Source: Sulfuricurvum kujiense DSM 16994
GTDB taxonomy: Bacteria > Campylobacterota > Campylobacteria > Campylobacterales > Sulfurimonadaceae
DNA: 64,000 nt
Direction of reading: 5' to 3'
NCBI RefSeq assembly: GCF_000183725.1
Contig: NC_014762.1
Coordinates: 1,054,001-1,118,000, forward strand
Below are positions 8,507 through 17,189 of the stretch, one piece after another (position 1 is the first letter of the stretch; each line of letters opens with the position of its first letter). A model generated the notes under the pieces. That model had not been told where the DNA came from and made no database searches. It worked only from the letters and a program-made list of their open reading frames with translations. Made by a program: the position numbers and the translations under genes.

Positions 8507-9220
8507 ATGAGCATCAATCTGGATGTATTGAATCGGCGATTTGAAAATGAAGCGGTTGAATCATTGTTGGCATGTTTTTTAGAATCCCATAAGGGACGGA
8601 TCGCTTTGGCGTCAAGCTTCGGTGCAGAAGATCAGGTGTTAACCGACATGATTTTAAACATCGATCCTTTGGGAAAAATTTTTACCCTCGATACGGGAAG
8701 ACTCCCCGAGGAGACTTATGCGCTGATGGATCAGACGAACCGAAAATACGGGATTAAAGTAGATGTCTACTGTCCGGATCGCACTGCGCTCGAAGCGATG
8801 TATCAAGCACAGGGGATCAACGGCTTCCGAGACAGCATCGAAAATCGAAAAACGTGCTGTCACGTGAGGAAATTGGAACCGCTTCGTCGTGCGCTCAGTG
8901 AGTTGGAAGTCTGGATTACAGGATTGCGCCGATCGCAGTCTCCGACACGCGAGACGATGCGGCTTATCGAATGGGATGAGGGAAACGGCCTCATCAAGCT
9001 GAACCCATTGATCGAATGGGACGAAGAGAGAGTTTGGGACTATATTAAAACCAACAAAGTTCCCTATAACGTTCTGCACACGCAAGGCTATCCGAGTATC
9101 GGATGCGAGCCGTGTACGAGAGCGATTCGTGAGGGAGAAGAACTCCGCGCCGGAAGATGGTGGTGGGAAAATCCCGAGCACAAGGAGTGCGGGCTCCATT
9201 TAAAAAGGGAAAAACAATGA
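8507..9220 (+). CDS. cysH: Assimilatory adenylylsulfate (APS) reductase
   Basis: Reduces activated sulfate to sulfite with thioredoxin-type electrons. The 237-residue protein has the PAPS/APS reductase core (SSFGAEDQV, FTLDTGRLPEET). Four cysteines, C117-C118 and C200-x2-C203, bind the [4Fe-4S] cluster that marks the APS-using branch. The catalytic Cys is in ECGLH (C228). No APS kinase gene (cysC) is in the operon, which agrees with direct APS use. AGGAGAGG precedes the ATG. The stop overlaps the start of a 30-codon ORF as ATGA. Confidence 0.93.
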   Translation: MSINLDVLNRRFENEAVESLLACFLESHKGRIALASSFGAEDQVLTDMILNIDPLGKIFTLDTGRLPEETYALMDQTNRKYGIKVDVYCPDRTALEAMYQAQGINGFRDSIENRKTCCHVRKLEPLRRALSELEVWITGLRRSQSPTRETMRLIEWDEGNGLIKLNPLIEWDEERVWDYIKTNKVPYNVLHTQGYPSIGCEPCTRAIREGEELRAGRWWWENPEHKECGLHLKREKQ

Positions 9221-9309
9221 AGTTTTTATTGGCAATTTTAAAGCAGATTTGTGGGGATGATTGCGCATCGCAGCGCGAAGATTTGGCCGATTGGGCTATT
9301 TTTGTCTAA
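9217..9309 (+). CDS. Candidate 30-residue small protein between cysH and cysD
   Basis: A short frame beginning MKFLLAILKQICGDDC and ending ADWAIFV. Its ATG overlaps the cysH stop as ATGA, and AGGGA lies 6 bases upstream, so it is placed for coupled translation. It has a hydrophobic start and two cysteines. No family is recognised. It could be a real small protein, a regulatory leader peptide, or a chance frame. Confidence 0.4.
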   Translation: MKFLLAILKQICGDDCASQREDLADWAIFV

Positions 9310-9325
9310 AAATAATAAAAATTCT

Positions 9326-9399
9326 GCCTTGAAAAGGCAAGCTTTAGTGCCTTAGCGGCTAGCGTAGCCAAAGGGATTTATTCCTTTGGCGTTCAAATA
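9326..9399 (+). repeat. Two-hairpin intergenic linker upstream of cysD
   Basis: A first hairpin GCCTT-N3-AAGGC is at 9326-9338. A second, with an 8-base stem GCCAAAGG-N8-CCTTTGGC, is at 9367-9390, followed by CGTTCAAATAAAGGAG, which supplies the cysD ribosome site. The string GGCGTTCAAATAAA recurs at 57738-57751, and a similar layout precedes trmA. It may be a repeat family or an mRNA-processing linker. Confidence 0.5.
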
Positions 9400-9411
9400 A
9401 AGGAGTAGACC

Positions 9412-10323
9412 ATGATATCACCGGAAAGAAAAACACATTTAAAAGCATTGGAAGCCGAATCGATCCACATCATGCGTGAAGTGGTTGCGGAATTTGAAAA
9501 TCCCGCGATGCTCTATTCGATCGGCAAAGATTCATCGGTGATGCTCCATTTGGCGATTAAAGCGTTTCATCCGGCAAAACTGCCGTTTCCATTGCTGCAT
9601 GTCGATACGACATGGAAGTTTAAAGAGATGATCGAGTTTCGCGATCGTCGTGTCAAAGAGTTGGGATTGACGTTGTTGACCCATGTGAACCCTGATGGGA
9701 TCGCACAGAACATCAGCCCGTTTACCCACGGCAGCTCGGTACATACCGACGTGATGAAAACGGAGGGGCTGAAGCAGGCGCTCAATTATTATGAATTCGA
9801 TGCGGTATTCGGCGGAGCGCGCCGTGATGAAGAGAAAAGCCGCGCAAAAGAGCGGATTTATTCGTTTCGGGACAAAAATCACCGATGGAATCCGAAAAAT
9901 CAGCGGCCTGAACTGTGGAACATCTACAACGGACGGATTCACAAAGGGGAGAGCATCCGTGTTTTTCCTCTTTCGAACTGGACGGAACTGGATATCTGGC
10001 AGTACATCTATTTGGAACAGATTCCGATCGTGCCGTTGTATTTCGCGGCACCGCGTCCGATTGTTGAGCGAGACGGAGTAAAAATCATGGTGGATGACGA
10101 TCGCTTTCCCTTTAATGAGGGGGAGGTAGCGACGATCGAAAATGTCCGTTTCCGAACGTTAGGGTGCTATCCCCTGACCGGAGCGGTCGTGAGTGATGCG
10201 GTCACATTGCCCGACATCATTCAGGAGATGCTTTTGACGAAAACGTCGGAACGTCAGGGGCGTCTGATCGATGCGGACAGCTCAGGCTCTATGGAAAAGA
10301 AAAAAATAGAAGGATATTTTTAA
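9412..10323 (+). CDS. cysD: Sulfate adenylyltransferase subunit 2
   Basis: The catalytic ATP-pyrophosphatase-type subunit that forms adenylylsulfate from sulfate and ATP. It has 303 residues. The PP-loop motif appears as [13 protein letters not shown] near residue 37. [16 protein letters not shown] and [15 protein letters not shown] are diagnostic CysD blocks. It works as a complex with the GTPase CysN, encoded immediately after; the cysD stop and cysN start share one base (TAATG). AAGGAG precedes the ATG. It sits in the same transcript as cysH and supplies its substrate. Confidence 0.95.
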   Translation: MISPERKTHLKALEAESIHIMREVVAEFENPAMLYSIGKDSSVMLHLAIKAFHPAKLPFPLLHVDTTWKFKEMIEFRDRRVKELGLTLLTHVNPDGIAQNISPFTHGSSVHTDVMKTEGLKQALNYYEFDAVFGGARRDEEKSRAKERIYSFRDKNHRWNPKNQRPELWNIYNGRIHKGESIRVFPLSNWTELDIWQYIYLEQIPIVPLYFAAPRPIVERDGVKIMVDDDRFPFNEGEVATIENVRFRTLGCYPLTGAVVSDAVTLPDIIQEMLLTKTSERQGRLIDADSSGSMEKKKIEGYF

Positions 10324-11729
10324 TGGCACATCAAGGCGATTTGATAGCCACCGATATCGAGGGCTATCTCAAAGAACAAGAACACAAAGAGTTGCTCCGC
10401 TTTATTACCTGCGGGAGTGTGGATGACGGTAAAAGTACCCTGATCGGGCGATTGCTGCACGATTCGAAGATGATATTCGAAGATCAGCTCGAATCGATCA
10501 AGAACGACAGTAAAAAGTCGGGAACGACGGGAGATAAAATCGATTTGGCGCTTCTTGTCGACGGATTGCAGAGCGAACGGGAGCAGGGGATTACGATCGA
10601 TGTGGCGTATCGCTATTTTTCGACCGATAAACGCAAGTTTATTATCGCCGATACCCCCGGCCATGAACAGTATACCCGCAACATGGCGACCGGTGCATCG
10701 ACGGCCGATTTGGCGATTATCCTTATCGATGCGCGTTACGGGATTGTGACGCAGACGCGCCGCCATTCGTACATTGTCCGTCTTTTGGGGATTAAAAATG
10801 TAGTCGTTGCTATCAACAAAATGGATTTAGTCGGTTTTGATCGAGGGGTTTTTGAGAAGATCGATACCGAATATCGTTCTTTTGCGAAAGGGCTGGGGAT
10901 TGAAGGGATCTATTCTGTTCCCCTTTCGGCGCTGGATGGGGACAATGTCGTGACAAAAAGCGAGCGTAGTCTTTGGTATGAAGGTTCAACCCTTCTGGAT
11001 ATTTTGGAAGATGTCCCTTTGGCTTCAGCTGCTGCGGATGCTCCGTTTCGGATGGTGGTGCAATACGTCAACCGGCCGAATCTCGATTTCAGAGGTTTTG
11101 CCGGGACGATAGCATCGGGGACGATTAGCGTCGGAGACCGTATCAGGGTTTATCCCTCACTAAAAGAGGCCAGCGTCAAAGCGATCGTGACGTATGAGGG
11201 TGATTTGGATTCGGCTTCCAGCGGTGATGCGGTTACGTTGACATTGCATGAAGAGATCGATATCAGCCGAGGAAATGTTTTGGGCAAGTCGGGTGAGTCA
11301 ATAGAGCAAAGCGATCAAATCACCGCGAATCTCGTGTGGATGGATGAGGAGAAATTGTCGACGGGGAAAAGCTTTTTATTGAAACGGGGATCGAGTGTAA
11401 CAATGGCGTATGCCGAGTGTATCGATTATCGTGTCGATGTCAATACCCAAGAGAAATTTCAAGTCACGCAGCTCGAACTGAACGATATCGGATCGGTACG
11501 TTTGAATTTGGCCGAGCCGCTTGCATTTGATCGATACGACGAGAATCGGCAGATGGGTGGATTTATTCTGATTGACAAAATCACCAACAACACGGTGGCA
11601 GCCGGAATGATTACTCAGGATGCAGTGTCTAAAAAAGAAGGGCAGAGCAATGCGTCTGCCTTTGAAGTTGAGCTGAATGCTCTTATACGGCGGCATTTCC
11701 CGCATTGGAATGCCGCGACAATCGTTTAA
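10323..11729 (+). CDS. cysN: Sulfate adenylyltransferase subunit 1 (GTPase)
   Basis: GTP hydrolysis by this subunit drives APS formation by CysD. The 468-residue protein has the G1 loop GSVDDGKSTL, the G3 motif DTPGHEQYTRNMATGAS and the G4 motif NKMDL, followed by EF-Tu-like beta-barrel domains. There is no C-terminal APS kinase fusion, so the protein is CysN and not NodQ. This agrees with the APS-type CysH upstream. Confidence 0.95.
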   Translation: MAHQGDLIATDIEGYLKEQEHKELLRFITCGSVDDGKSTLIGRLLHDSKMIFEDQLESIKNDSKKSGTTGDKIDLALLVDGLQSEREQGITIDVAYRYFSTDKRKFIIADTPGHEQYTRNMATGASTADLAIILIDARYGIVTQTRRHSYIVRLLGIKNVVVAINKMDLVGFDRGVFEKIDTEYRSFAKGLGIEGIYSVPLSALDGDNVVTKSERSLWYEGSTLLDILEDVPLASAAADAPFRMVVQYVNRPNLDFRGFAGTIASGTISVGDRIRVYPSLKEASVKAIVTYEGDLDSASSGDAVTLTLHEEIDISRGNVLGKSGESIEQSDQITANLVWMDEEKLSTGKSFLLKRGSSVTMAYAECIDYRVDVNTQEKFQVTQLELNDIGSVRLNLAEPLAFDRYDENRQMGGFILIDKITNNTVAAGMITQDAVSKKEGQSNASAFEVELNALIRRHFPHWNAATIV

Positions 11730-11739
11730 GGAACAGATT

Positions 11740-13320
11740 ATGGCGAGTGAAACAAAAGCTGAGCGGATTGAACGTATCAAACGTGAGAAAGACGGTTTGG
11801 ACGTTATTTCCGACATCTATCGATACGCCAAGAGCGGCGAAGCGATTGATCCTGAAGATGTCGACCGGTTTAAATGGTACGGCATCTATACGCAAAACCG
11901 GAATCTCCAGGAAGCGGAGGATGAGACACAGTATTACATGCTTCGTGTCAAACTGGAAGCGGGGTATCTAAACGCAAAACAGGTGGAAGTACTGGGTGAG
12001 ATATCGCTCCGATTCGCACGAGGCAGCGGCGACATCACGACGCGTCAGGATATACAGTTTCACTGGCTTAAAATCGAAGATTTGCCGGAAATTTTAGAAA
12101 GGCTGGCTGTCGTCGGATTAAGTGTCCTCGGAGCCTCCGGAGACTGTCCGCGCAATATCGTCAGCTGTCCGGTCAACGGTATCGATTACCATCAGATCGA
12201 TGATGTCAGGGATGTGGTCGTAGCGTTGAACAATCTTTATCGGGGGAATCCCGATTTTTCAAATTTGCCGAGAAAGTTCAAAATCGGCGTGAGCGGATGC
12301 AACAAACATTGTATCCATCATGAAGTACAGGATCTGGCGTTTACCGCCGTCAAAAACGGCGATGAACTTCGTTTCAGCGTCAGTGTCGGCGGCGGTCAGG
12401 CGAGCAATCGGCGCATTGCCGATCATATCGGATACGTTAAACGGCGCGACATCGTCAAAATTTCCGAAGCGGTGGCGCGTATTTACCGAGATTTTGGAAG
12501 ACGCGACAACCGAAGCAAAGCCCGTTTGGGCCATTTGGTCGAGGAATGGGGTGTTGAACGCTTTGCCTGCGAGCTTGAAAAAGAGTCGCATGTGACCTTG
12601 GAGAGATATGACGGAGCCCCGTTTACCCCGTATCCCAGACGCAGTCATTTCGGTGTCGGTGCAACGGTTCAAAAAGGGTACAACACCATCGGCTGTGCGC
12701 TCACCAGCGGTCGGATCAGCGGCGAGAAGCTCTTGAAGCTCGGACGAATCCTTGATTTGTATAAAGCCGAGGGGATTACGCTGACGACGACACAAAACTT
12801 TGTGATTCTAAACGTTCATACCGATGCGACGGAACCGATGATCGATACTTTGAGTGCAGTGGGATTTCATCCGCATCCTTCGGTTTTTGAAGCGCGTACT
12901 TTGGCGTGTACGGGGCTAAATTTTTGTAAATTCGCGGTCAGTGAGACCAAAGATTTGGCGATTGAAGTAGTGGAATACCTCAATCATCGTTTCCCTGATT
13001 TTGATGAGCCGGTGAGCATCAGCATCAACGGCTGTCCGAACTCCTGCGCCCATCCGCATATCGTCGATCTTGGATTTGTCGGCGCTATCGTCAAACGCGG
13101 TGAGGAACGGCTCAAAGGGTTCGATCTGATCGTAGGAGGGCATCTTGAAGGGGAATCTAGCCGTTTCGCCGTGAAGACGGGAGTTAAGGTTGCCGCGGAT
13201 GAAGTGGCGCCGTTGGTGGAATCGTTGATTCATGAGTTTGAGGCCGGCAGCAGTAACAGTTTTGGAAATTTTTTATGGGAGAAATACGTTTATGAAACAG
13301 CTGTTCCGTCCACTGCTTGA
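11740..13320 (+). CDS. Siroheme [4Fe-4S] sulfite/nitrite reductase (assimilatory, ferredoxin type)
   Basis: Six-electron reductase of the NirA/SiR family. The 526-residue protein has the duplicated ferrodoxin-like/siroheme half-domains. The cluster ligands are visible as C-x5-C in ACTGLNFCKFA and C-x3-C in NGCPNSCAHPH. The start at ATG 11740 has AAGGA upstream; an in-frame alternative 63 bases earlier lies inside cysN and is less likely. The position between cysDN and siroheme genes argues for sulfite as substrate. Family members reducing nitrite look alike, so the substrate is inferred. It overlaps the next gene by 29 bases. Confidence 0.88.
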   Translation: MASETKAERIERIKREKDGLDVISDIYRYAKSGEAIDPEDVDRFKWYGIYTQNRNLQEAEDETQYYMLRVKLEAGYLNAKQVEVLGEISLRFARGSGDITTRQDIQFHWLKIEDLPEILERLAVVGLSVLGASGDCPRNIVSCPVNGIDYHQIDDVRDVVVALNNLYRGNPDFSNLPRKFKIGVSGCNKHCIHHEVQDLAFTAVKNGDELRFSVSVGGGQASNRRIADHIGYVKRRDIVKISEAVARIYRDFGRRDNRSKARLGHLVEEWGVERFACELEKESHVTLERYDGAPFTPYPRRSHFGVGATVQKGYNTIGCALTSGRISGEKLLKLGRILDLYKAEGITLTTTQNFVILNVHTDATEPMIDTLSAVGFHPHPSVFEARTLACTGLNFCKFAVSETKDLAIEVVEYLNHRFPDFDEPVSISINGCPNSCAHPHIVDLGFVGAIVKRGEERLKGFDLIVGGHLEGESSRFAVKTGVKVAADEVAPLVESLIHEFEAGSSNSFGNFLWEKYVYETAVPSTA

Positions 13321-14599
13321 TCCAGGAGACAAATTAGAGCAGATAGGCCGCAATACGATCGGAGTACATAAAAAAACCTATTTTGATTTTACCGCGTCGG
13401 GATTGGCGTACGAGCCGATAGAAGCGCGCATACACGAAGTGCTTGAGACGTATGCGAATACCCATTCCAAAGAGGCGACTATGGCGGCAACGACGGATCG
13501 TTATTACCGTCATGCCCGAGAGCATTTAAAGGCATTGCTGGGACTGGACAGTTCATTTGCTTTGATGCCGTGCGGATGCGGTGCTACGGGAGCGGTAAAA
13601 CGGCTTCAGGAGATACTGGGACTGTATATTCCGCCGGCAACACGCGCACGATACTCTTCTTTACCGCCGACGTATGAAATGCCTTTGGTTATCGTGGGAC
13701 CGTATGAACACCATTCTAACGAGATCAGCTATCGGGAAGCTTTATGCGAGACGGTACGGGTCGGATTGAATGCCAGTGGGCTGGTTGACCTAGAACAGCT
13801 CGAAGAGATTTTAAAAATAAATGAAAATCGAGAGATTATCGGATCATTTTGTGTCGCTTCCAATGTGACGGGGACGATTACCCCTTATGAGCAGATATCG
13901 GAGATACTGCGCCGATATGGGGCAATTGTCTGTTTTGATGCGGCGGCTTCATCGCCGTATATGAATATCCCGTGTCATCTCTATGATGCGATGTTTTATT
14001 CGCCTCATAAACTCTTAGGCGGCCCCGGGTCATGCGGATTGCTGGCGGTTCGGAGAAATTTGTTCGATGCTGATGCCAAGCCGACCTTTGCGGGCGGAGG
14101 GACGGTACGCTATGTCAGCCGTACCAGCCACTATTTTGTAGACGGTATTGAAGATCGTGAAGATGCGGGAACTCCGGGGATATTGCAGCTTATTCGCGCC
14201 TCTTTGGCGTATCAGCTTAGAAACGAACTCGGATTCGGATGGATCGCTGCGAGGAAAAAATGTCTCTACGAGCGCTTTGTTGACGGGCTTAAAGAGATTG
14301 AGGGATCGACCTGCTACGGCTGTCGTAAGGCAGAGAATATCGGAATCGTGTCGTTTAATGTCAAAGGGATCGATCCCTATGCATTATGCTCGCTTCTATC
14401 TCAGACAAAAGGGTTTCAAACACGTGCAGGTTGTTCGTGTGCAGGGCCGTACGGACATGACCTATTAGGACTGGAGGATGATACGCCTCTTCAAGAGCGG
14501 CCGGGATGGCTGCGAATCAGTATCCATTATTCGCAAGAAATAGAAGATATCGATGCGTTATTGGAAGCGATTAAAAAATCAGTAAAGAGGCTCGAATGA
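13292..14599 (+). CDS. Class V aminotransferase, cysteine desulfurase-like
   Basis: 435-residue PLP enzyme of the SufS/CsdA fold. The PLP lysine is K240 in SPHKLLGG. A mobile-loop cysteine pair, RAGCSCAGPYG (C381 and C383), matches the catalytic position of desulfurases. I start at ATG 13292; the frame continues upstream but would overlap the reductase gene deeply. It overlaps that gene by 29 bases and the methyltransferase by 4, so it is cotranscribed. A sulfur-releasing enzyme inside a cysteine-making operon is unusual. It might deliver sulfur onward or act on another substrate. Confidence 0.82.
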   Translation: MKQLFRPLLDPGDKLEQIGRNTIGVHKKTYFDFTASGLAYEPIEARIHEVLETYANTHSKEATMAATTDRYYRHAREHLKALLGLDSSFALMPCGCGATGAVKRLQEILGLYIPPATRARYSSLPPTYEMPLVIVGPYEHHSNEISYREALCETVRVGLNASGLVDLEQLEEILKINENREIIGSFCVASNVTGTITPYEQISEILRRYGAIVCFDAAASSPYMNIPCHLYDAMFYSPHKLLGGPGSCGLLAVRRNLFDADAKPTFAGGGTVRYVSRTSHYFVDGIEDREDAGTPGILQLIRASLAYQLRNELGFGWIAARKKCLYERFVDGLKEIEGSTCYGCRKAENIGIVSFNVKGIDPYALCSLLSQTKGFQTRAGCSCAGPYGHDLLGLEDDTPLQERPGWLRISIHYSQEIEDIDALLEAIKKSVKRLE

Positions 14600-15405
14600 C
14601 AAAAATCATACAACACAATTCAGCCGAAACTAATCAGACGTTTTCGGTGAGAAAAGGAAATGTGTATCTCGTGGGCTGCGGTCTGGGAGATGTAGAACAG
14701 TTGACGATTAAAGCGTATCGGACTATCAAAGAAGCGCAGATCGTTTTATACGATAATCTCATTCCGCAGGAGATTATCGATTTGATTCCACCTGAAACTC
14801 GCAAGATTTATGTGGGAAAACCCAAAGACAACCATAGCATCAGCCAGGAGAGAATCAATCATCTTATTGCCGACTACGCAGGGCAAGGGTTTAGCGTGGC
14901 GAGACTCAAAAGCGGTGATCCCTATATTTTCGGACGGGGGAGCGAAGAGGCGATCTTTTTGCAGGAGAGGGGATTTAAAGTCGATGTAATCGCCGGGATA
15001 TCATCGTGTGTCAGCGCTCCCGCATGTGCGGGTATCCCTCCGACCGCACGGGGTTATGCGGCAAGTTTTTCCGTCGTATCGGCACATCTTAAAGAGGGGG
15101 AATTCAATACGGAGTGGTTGCCGCTGCTACAACTTTCAAACCATACGACGGTTGTCTTGATGGGGCTTAGTTTGGCAGGTAAAATCCAAAAAGCGGCATT
15201 AAAATCGGGCGTGCCTAAAAATCTTCCGGTAGCAATCGTCTCCAATGCTTCCCGTGCAAATCAGCAAAGCGTCGTGACGACGCTAAGCAGATTGACTAAA
15301 ACGGCAAAAACATTGGAAGGCCCGGCGGTTATCGTGTTCGGAGATGTTGTCAGCCTTCATGGAAAGCTTCCGGAATATCAGCTTCAACAAGTGGAATTTA
15401 TATAA
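14596..15405 (+). CDS. cobA: Uroporphyrinogen-III C-methyltransferase
   Basis: SAM-dependent methylation of uroporphyrinogen III at C2 and C7 to precorrin-2, the entry to siroheme. It has 269 residues with the SUMT blocks VYLVGCGLGDVEQLTIKA, YVGKPKDNHSISQ, RLKSGDPYIFGRG and GISSCVSAPACAGIP. An about 15-residue N-terminal extension precedes the core. It overlaps the upstream gene by 4 bases. With the dehydrogenase at 6528-7085 it completes siroheme supply for the sulfite reductase. The symbol follows SUMT usage; some genomes call it cysG or nirE. Confidence 0.92.
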   Translation: MTKIIQHNSAETNQTFSVRKGNVYLVGCGLGDVEQLTIKAYRTIKEAQIVLYDNLIPQEIIDLIPPETRKIYVGKPKDNHSISQERINHLIADYAGQGFSVARLKSGDPYIFGRGSEEAIFLQERGFKVDVIAGISSCVSAPACAGIPPTARGYAASFSVVSAHLKEGEFNTEWLPLLQLSNHTTVVLMGLSLAGKIQKAALKSGVPKNLPVAIVSNASRANQQSVVTTLSRLTKTAKTLEGPAVIVFGDVVSLHGKLPEYQLQQVEFI

Positions 15406-15811
15406 AATACATTGATTGCTGATTGAGAGCATTGCCCTGATCAACGAGGTCTTGGAGTGTCTCATGAAATACATTTTTCATGTCTTCTCGAATGCGGTCC
15501 CAGTAGAGATGCAAAATCGGCTGCAACCGCTCATCGGTAGGGTTGCAAAGCTCCCCCTCCAACGCGACCAATATCTCAAATACCGCGATAGCATTCGGGG
15601 CTTTGGCCAGCAAATAGCCTCCGCCCGCTCCGCGAATACTTTGAATCAATCCCTCTTTGCGTAAGGTTGCGAGAATTTGTTCCAGATAATTTTGGGGTAT
15701 ATTCGCTTTTTCGGCGATGTCGCGGATTTGAAGATGCCCTTGTCCGTAATGAAGCGCTAACTCATACATGGCGGCGAGGCCATAGCTTCCTTTTGTAGAA
15801 ATACCAGCCAA
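15398..15811 (-). CDS. Rrf2-family regulator, CymR-like
   Basis: 137 residues with the Rrf2 winged-helix pattern: ISTKGSYGLAAMYELAL, the recognition region NYLEQILATLRKEGLI, and SIRGAGGGYLLAK. It has only one cysteine and lacks the three-Cys cluster of IscR/NsrR, so it resembles CymR, the cysteine-metabolism repressor of Bacillus. The start is TTG with AGGAG 6 bases upstream. It overlaps the convergent cobA by 8 bases. Location at the end of the cys operon suggests it controls that operon, perhaps through the dyads at 7194-7214. Confidence 0.85.
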   Translation of the reverse strand: MAGISTKGSYGLAAMYELALHYGQGHLQIRDIAEKANIPQNYLEQILATLRKEGLIQSIRGAGGGYLLAKAPNAIAVFEILVALEGELCNPTDERLQPILHLYWDRIREDMKNVFHETLQDLVDQGNALNQQSMYFI

Positions 15812-15840
15812 TCTCTTCTCCTATTGGGTATAGTGGAGAT

Positions 15841-15877
15841 ATTGTATTGGAGTTAGCGTTAATAGTCCATTAAGGAC
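15841..15877 (-). promoter_or_regulatory. Putative promoter and dyad of the rrf2 gene
   Basis: On the minus strand, TGGACT (15864-15869) and TACAAT (15841-15846) are 17 bases apart. A dyad GTCC-N5-GGAC at 15865-15877 overlaps the -35 box and may be an autoregulatory operator. It does not match the AGTA/TACT element of the cysK promoter. Confidence 0.4.
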
Positions 15878-15893
15878 ATCGATTTAGAAGAGA

Positions 15894-17078
15894 TTATTCG
15901 CTCTCTTTCGGCGATTTGAACGATTTGACGTCAATTCTGCGCGGTGCACGTTTCGGTGCGGCGGGAGCTTCTGAGGGCTTTCGATCTTGGTAAGGTTTTT
16001 TCTCTCCAAACGGTTTCTTGTCTCCGTAAGGCTTTTTATCACCGTATGGCTTTTTATCTCCGAACGATTTTTTATCACCAAAATCTTTCTTTTCACCGAA
16101 AGGCTTCTTTTCTCCAAAGGGTTTCTTATCTCCAAAAGGCTTCTTGTCCCCGAACGGTTTTTTATCCCCGTAAGGTTTTTTATCTCCAAACTCTTTCTTG
16201 TCACCGAAGGGTTTCTTTTCTCCAAATGCCGGTCTATCGCCGTAAGGTTTTTTGTCACCGTAAGGCTTCTTGTCCCCTTCAGAGCGTTTGGAATCATCAC
16301 CGCTTTTCGCTTTGTCTCCGAAAAACTTCGGTTTGCTGCTGAATTTGGTTCGGGCTGCTTTTTCCGCATCGCTTCGCGGTGTACCGTCGATGTAGTGATT
16401 TCGTTCGCGGGTTTTGCCCTCGAAAATCGGCTTGCCGCTTTCATCTTTTCCGACAAATCTCGGTTTGCTGTTGTGCTGTTTTTTTGCACTGAATCCGTCA
16501 TCTTGGCCGTGTGCAGGACGGCGGTCACTGCGAGGTGCGTCATCGCGTTTGCGCTCAGGACGGGTGTCACGAACAGGTTTTTTATCACGGTTTCTAGGAT
16601 CTGACGCATCACGAGCTTCACGCTCTTCGCGGCGGGCTTTTGCTTCGGCTTTTTGCTGATTGTCGACGGCGATGCCGAAATCGGGTTCGAACCCTTTGAC
16701 CACCTCTTGGACGATGGTGCGCCCGTTTAGAAGCTCGATCGGGTAGAGCCGTTTTTGATCTTCCTCATCGAGTGTGATGAGTGCATATTCGTTGGCTCGC
16801 GCAAAGCGAGACATATAAAGAATCGCTTTTTCAGGAAGGTCGTAGCTGATAAGTACATCACAGCGCAGATCGGGAGTTTTTGCCAAATCTGTATCACTTA
16901 GGACGGTGATGTTATTTTCTGTAAAGAGGCTCGTAAGCTCTCCCGAGTCGTTGGAGGTAACGATCAGAATTGTTTTACCTGCATTGCGTTCGATCAAAAA
17001 ATGGACTAATTCATTTTTGCGAGGGCGGTTACACGGGTGGATACGATGATTCTGGCGTTTGATAGGTGTCGATGACAT
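15894..17078 (-). CDS. Helicase-C-like protein with a long G(D/E)KKP(F/Y) repeat tail
   Basis: 394 residues. The first about 130 resemble a lone, degenerate C-terminal RecA-like domain of a DEAD-box RNA helicase: TILIVTSNDSGELTSLF, CDVLISYDLPEKAILYMSR, then a LITLDEEDQKRLYPIE segment. The arginine-finger motif is altered to SRFARANEY, and no DEAD half is present. A charged linker follows. Residues about 265-365 hold 16 tandem hexapeptides of the form G(D/E)KKP(F/Y). Such basic tails bind RNA in other helicases. The ATG at 17078 has AAGGA 8 bases upstream. It is probably an RNA-binding protein without helicase activity (inference). Confidence 0.72.
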   Translation of the reverse strand: MSSTPIKRQNHRIHPCNRPRKNELVHFLIERNAGKTILIVTSNDSGELTSLFTENNITVLSDTDLAKTPDLRCDVLISYDLPEKAILYMSRFARANEYALITLDEEDQKRLYPIELLNGRTIVQEVVKGFEPDFGIAVDNQQKAEAKARREEREARDASDPRNRDKKPVRDTRPERKRDDAPRSDRRPAHGQDDGFSAKKQHNSKPRFVGKDESGKPIFEGKTRERNHYIDGTPRSDAEKAARTKFSSKPKFFGDKAKSGDDSKRSEGDKKPYGDKKPYGDRPAFGEKKPFGDKKEFGDKKPYGDKKPFGDKKPFGDKKPFGEKKPFGEKKDFGDKKSFGDKKPYGDKKPYGDKKPFGEKKPYQDRKPSEAPAAPKRAPRRIDVKSFKSPKESE

Positions 17079-17189
17079 ATAAGAAGTCCTTGGGTATATA
17101 AGCCTCATTAAAGAGGGGGGATAAGCGGTCGTTGGGGAATGTCAAGCGTAGACCGAAGACGCAAATGATTATGGAATTATAGCGTAATT

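Noticed and set aside
15990-16285. CRISPR-like regular repeat spacing
   Set aside because: The 18-base units are contiguous coding repeats with no spacers.
15987-16604. Long open frames on the plus strand and in another minus frame inside the hexapeptide-repeat gene
   Set aside because: They are by-products of the 18-base repeat: any frame across it stays open. The chosen frame has a ribosome site, a recognisable N-terminal domain and sensible composition.
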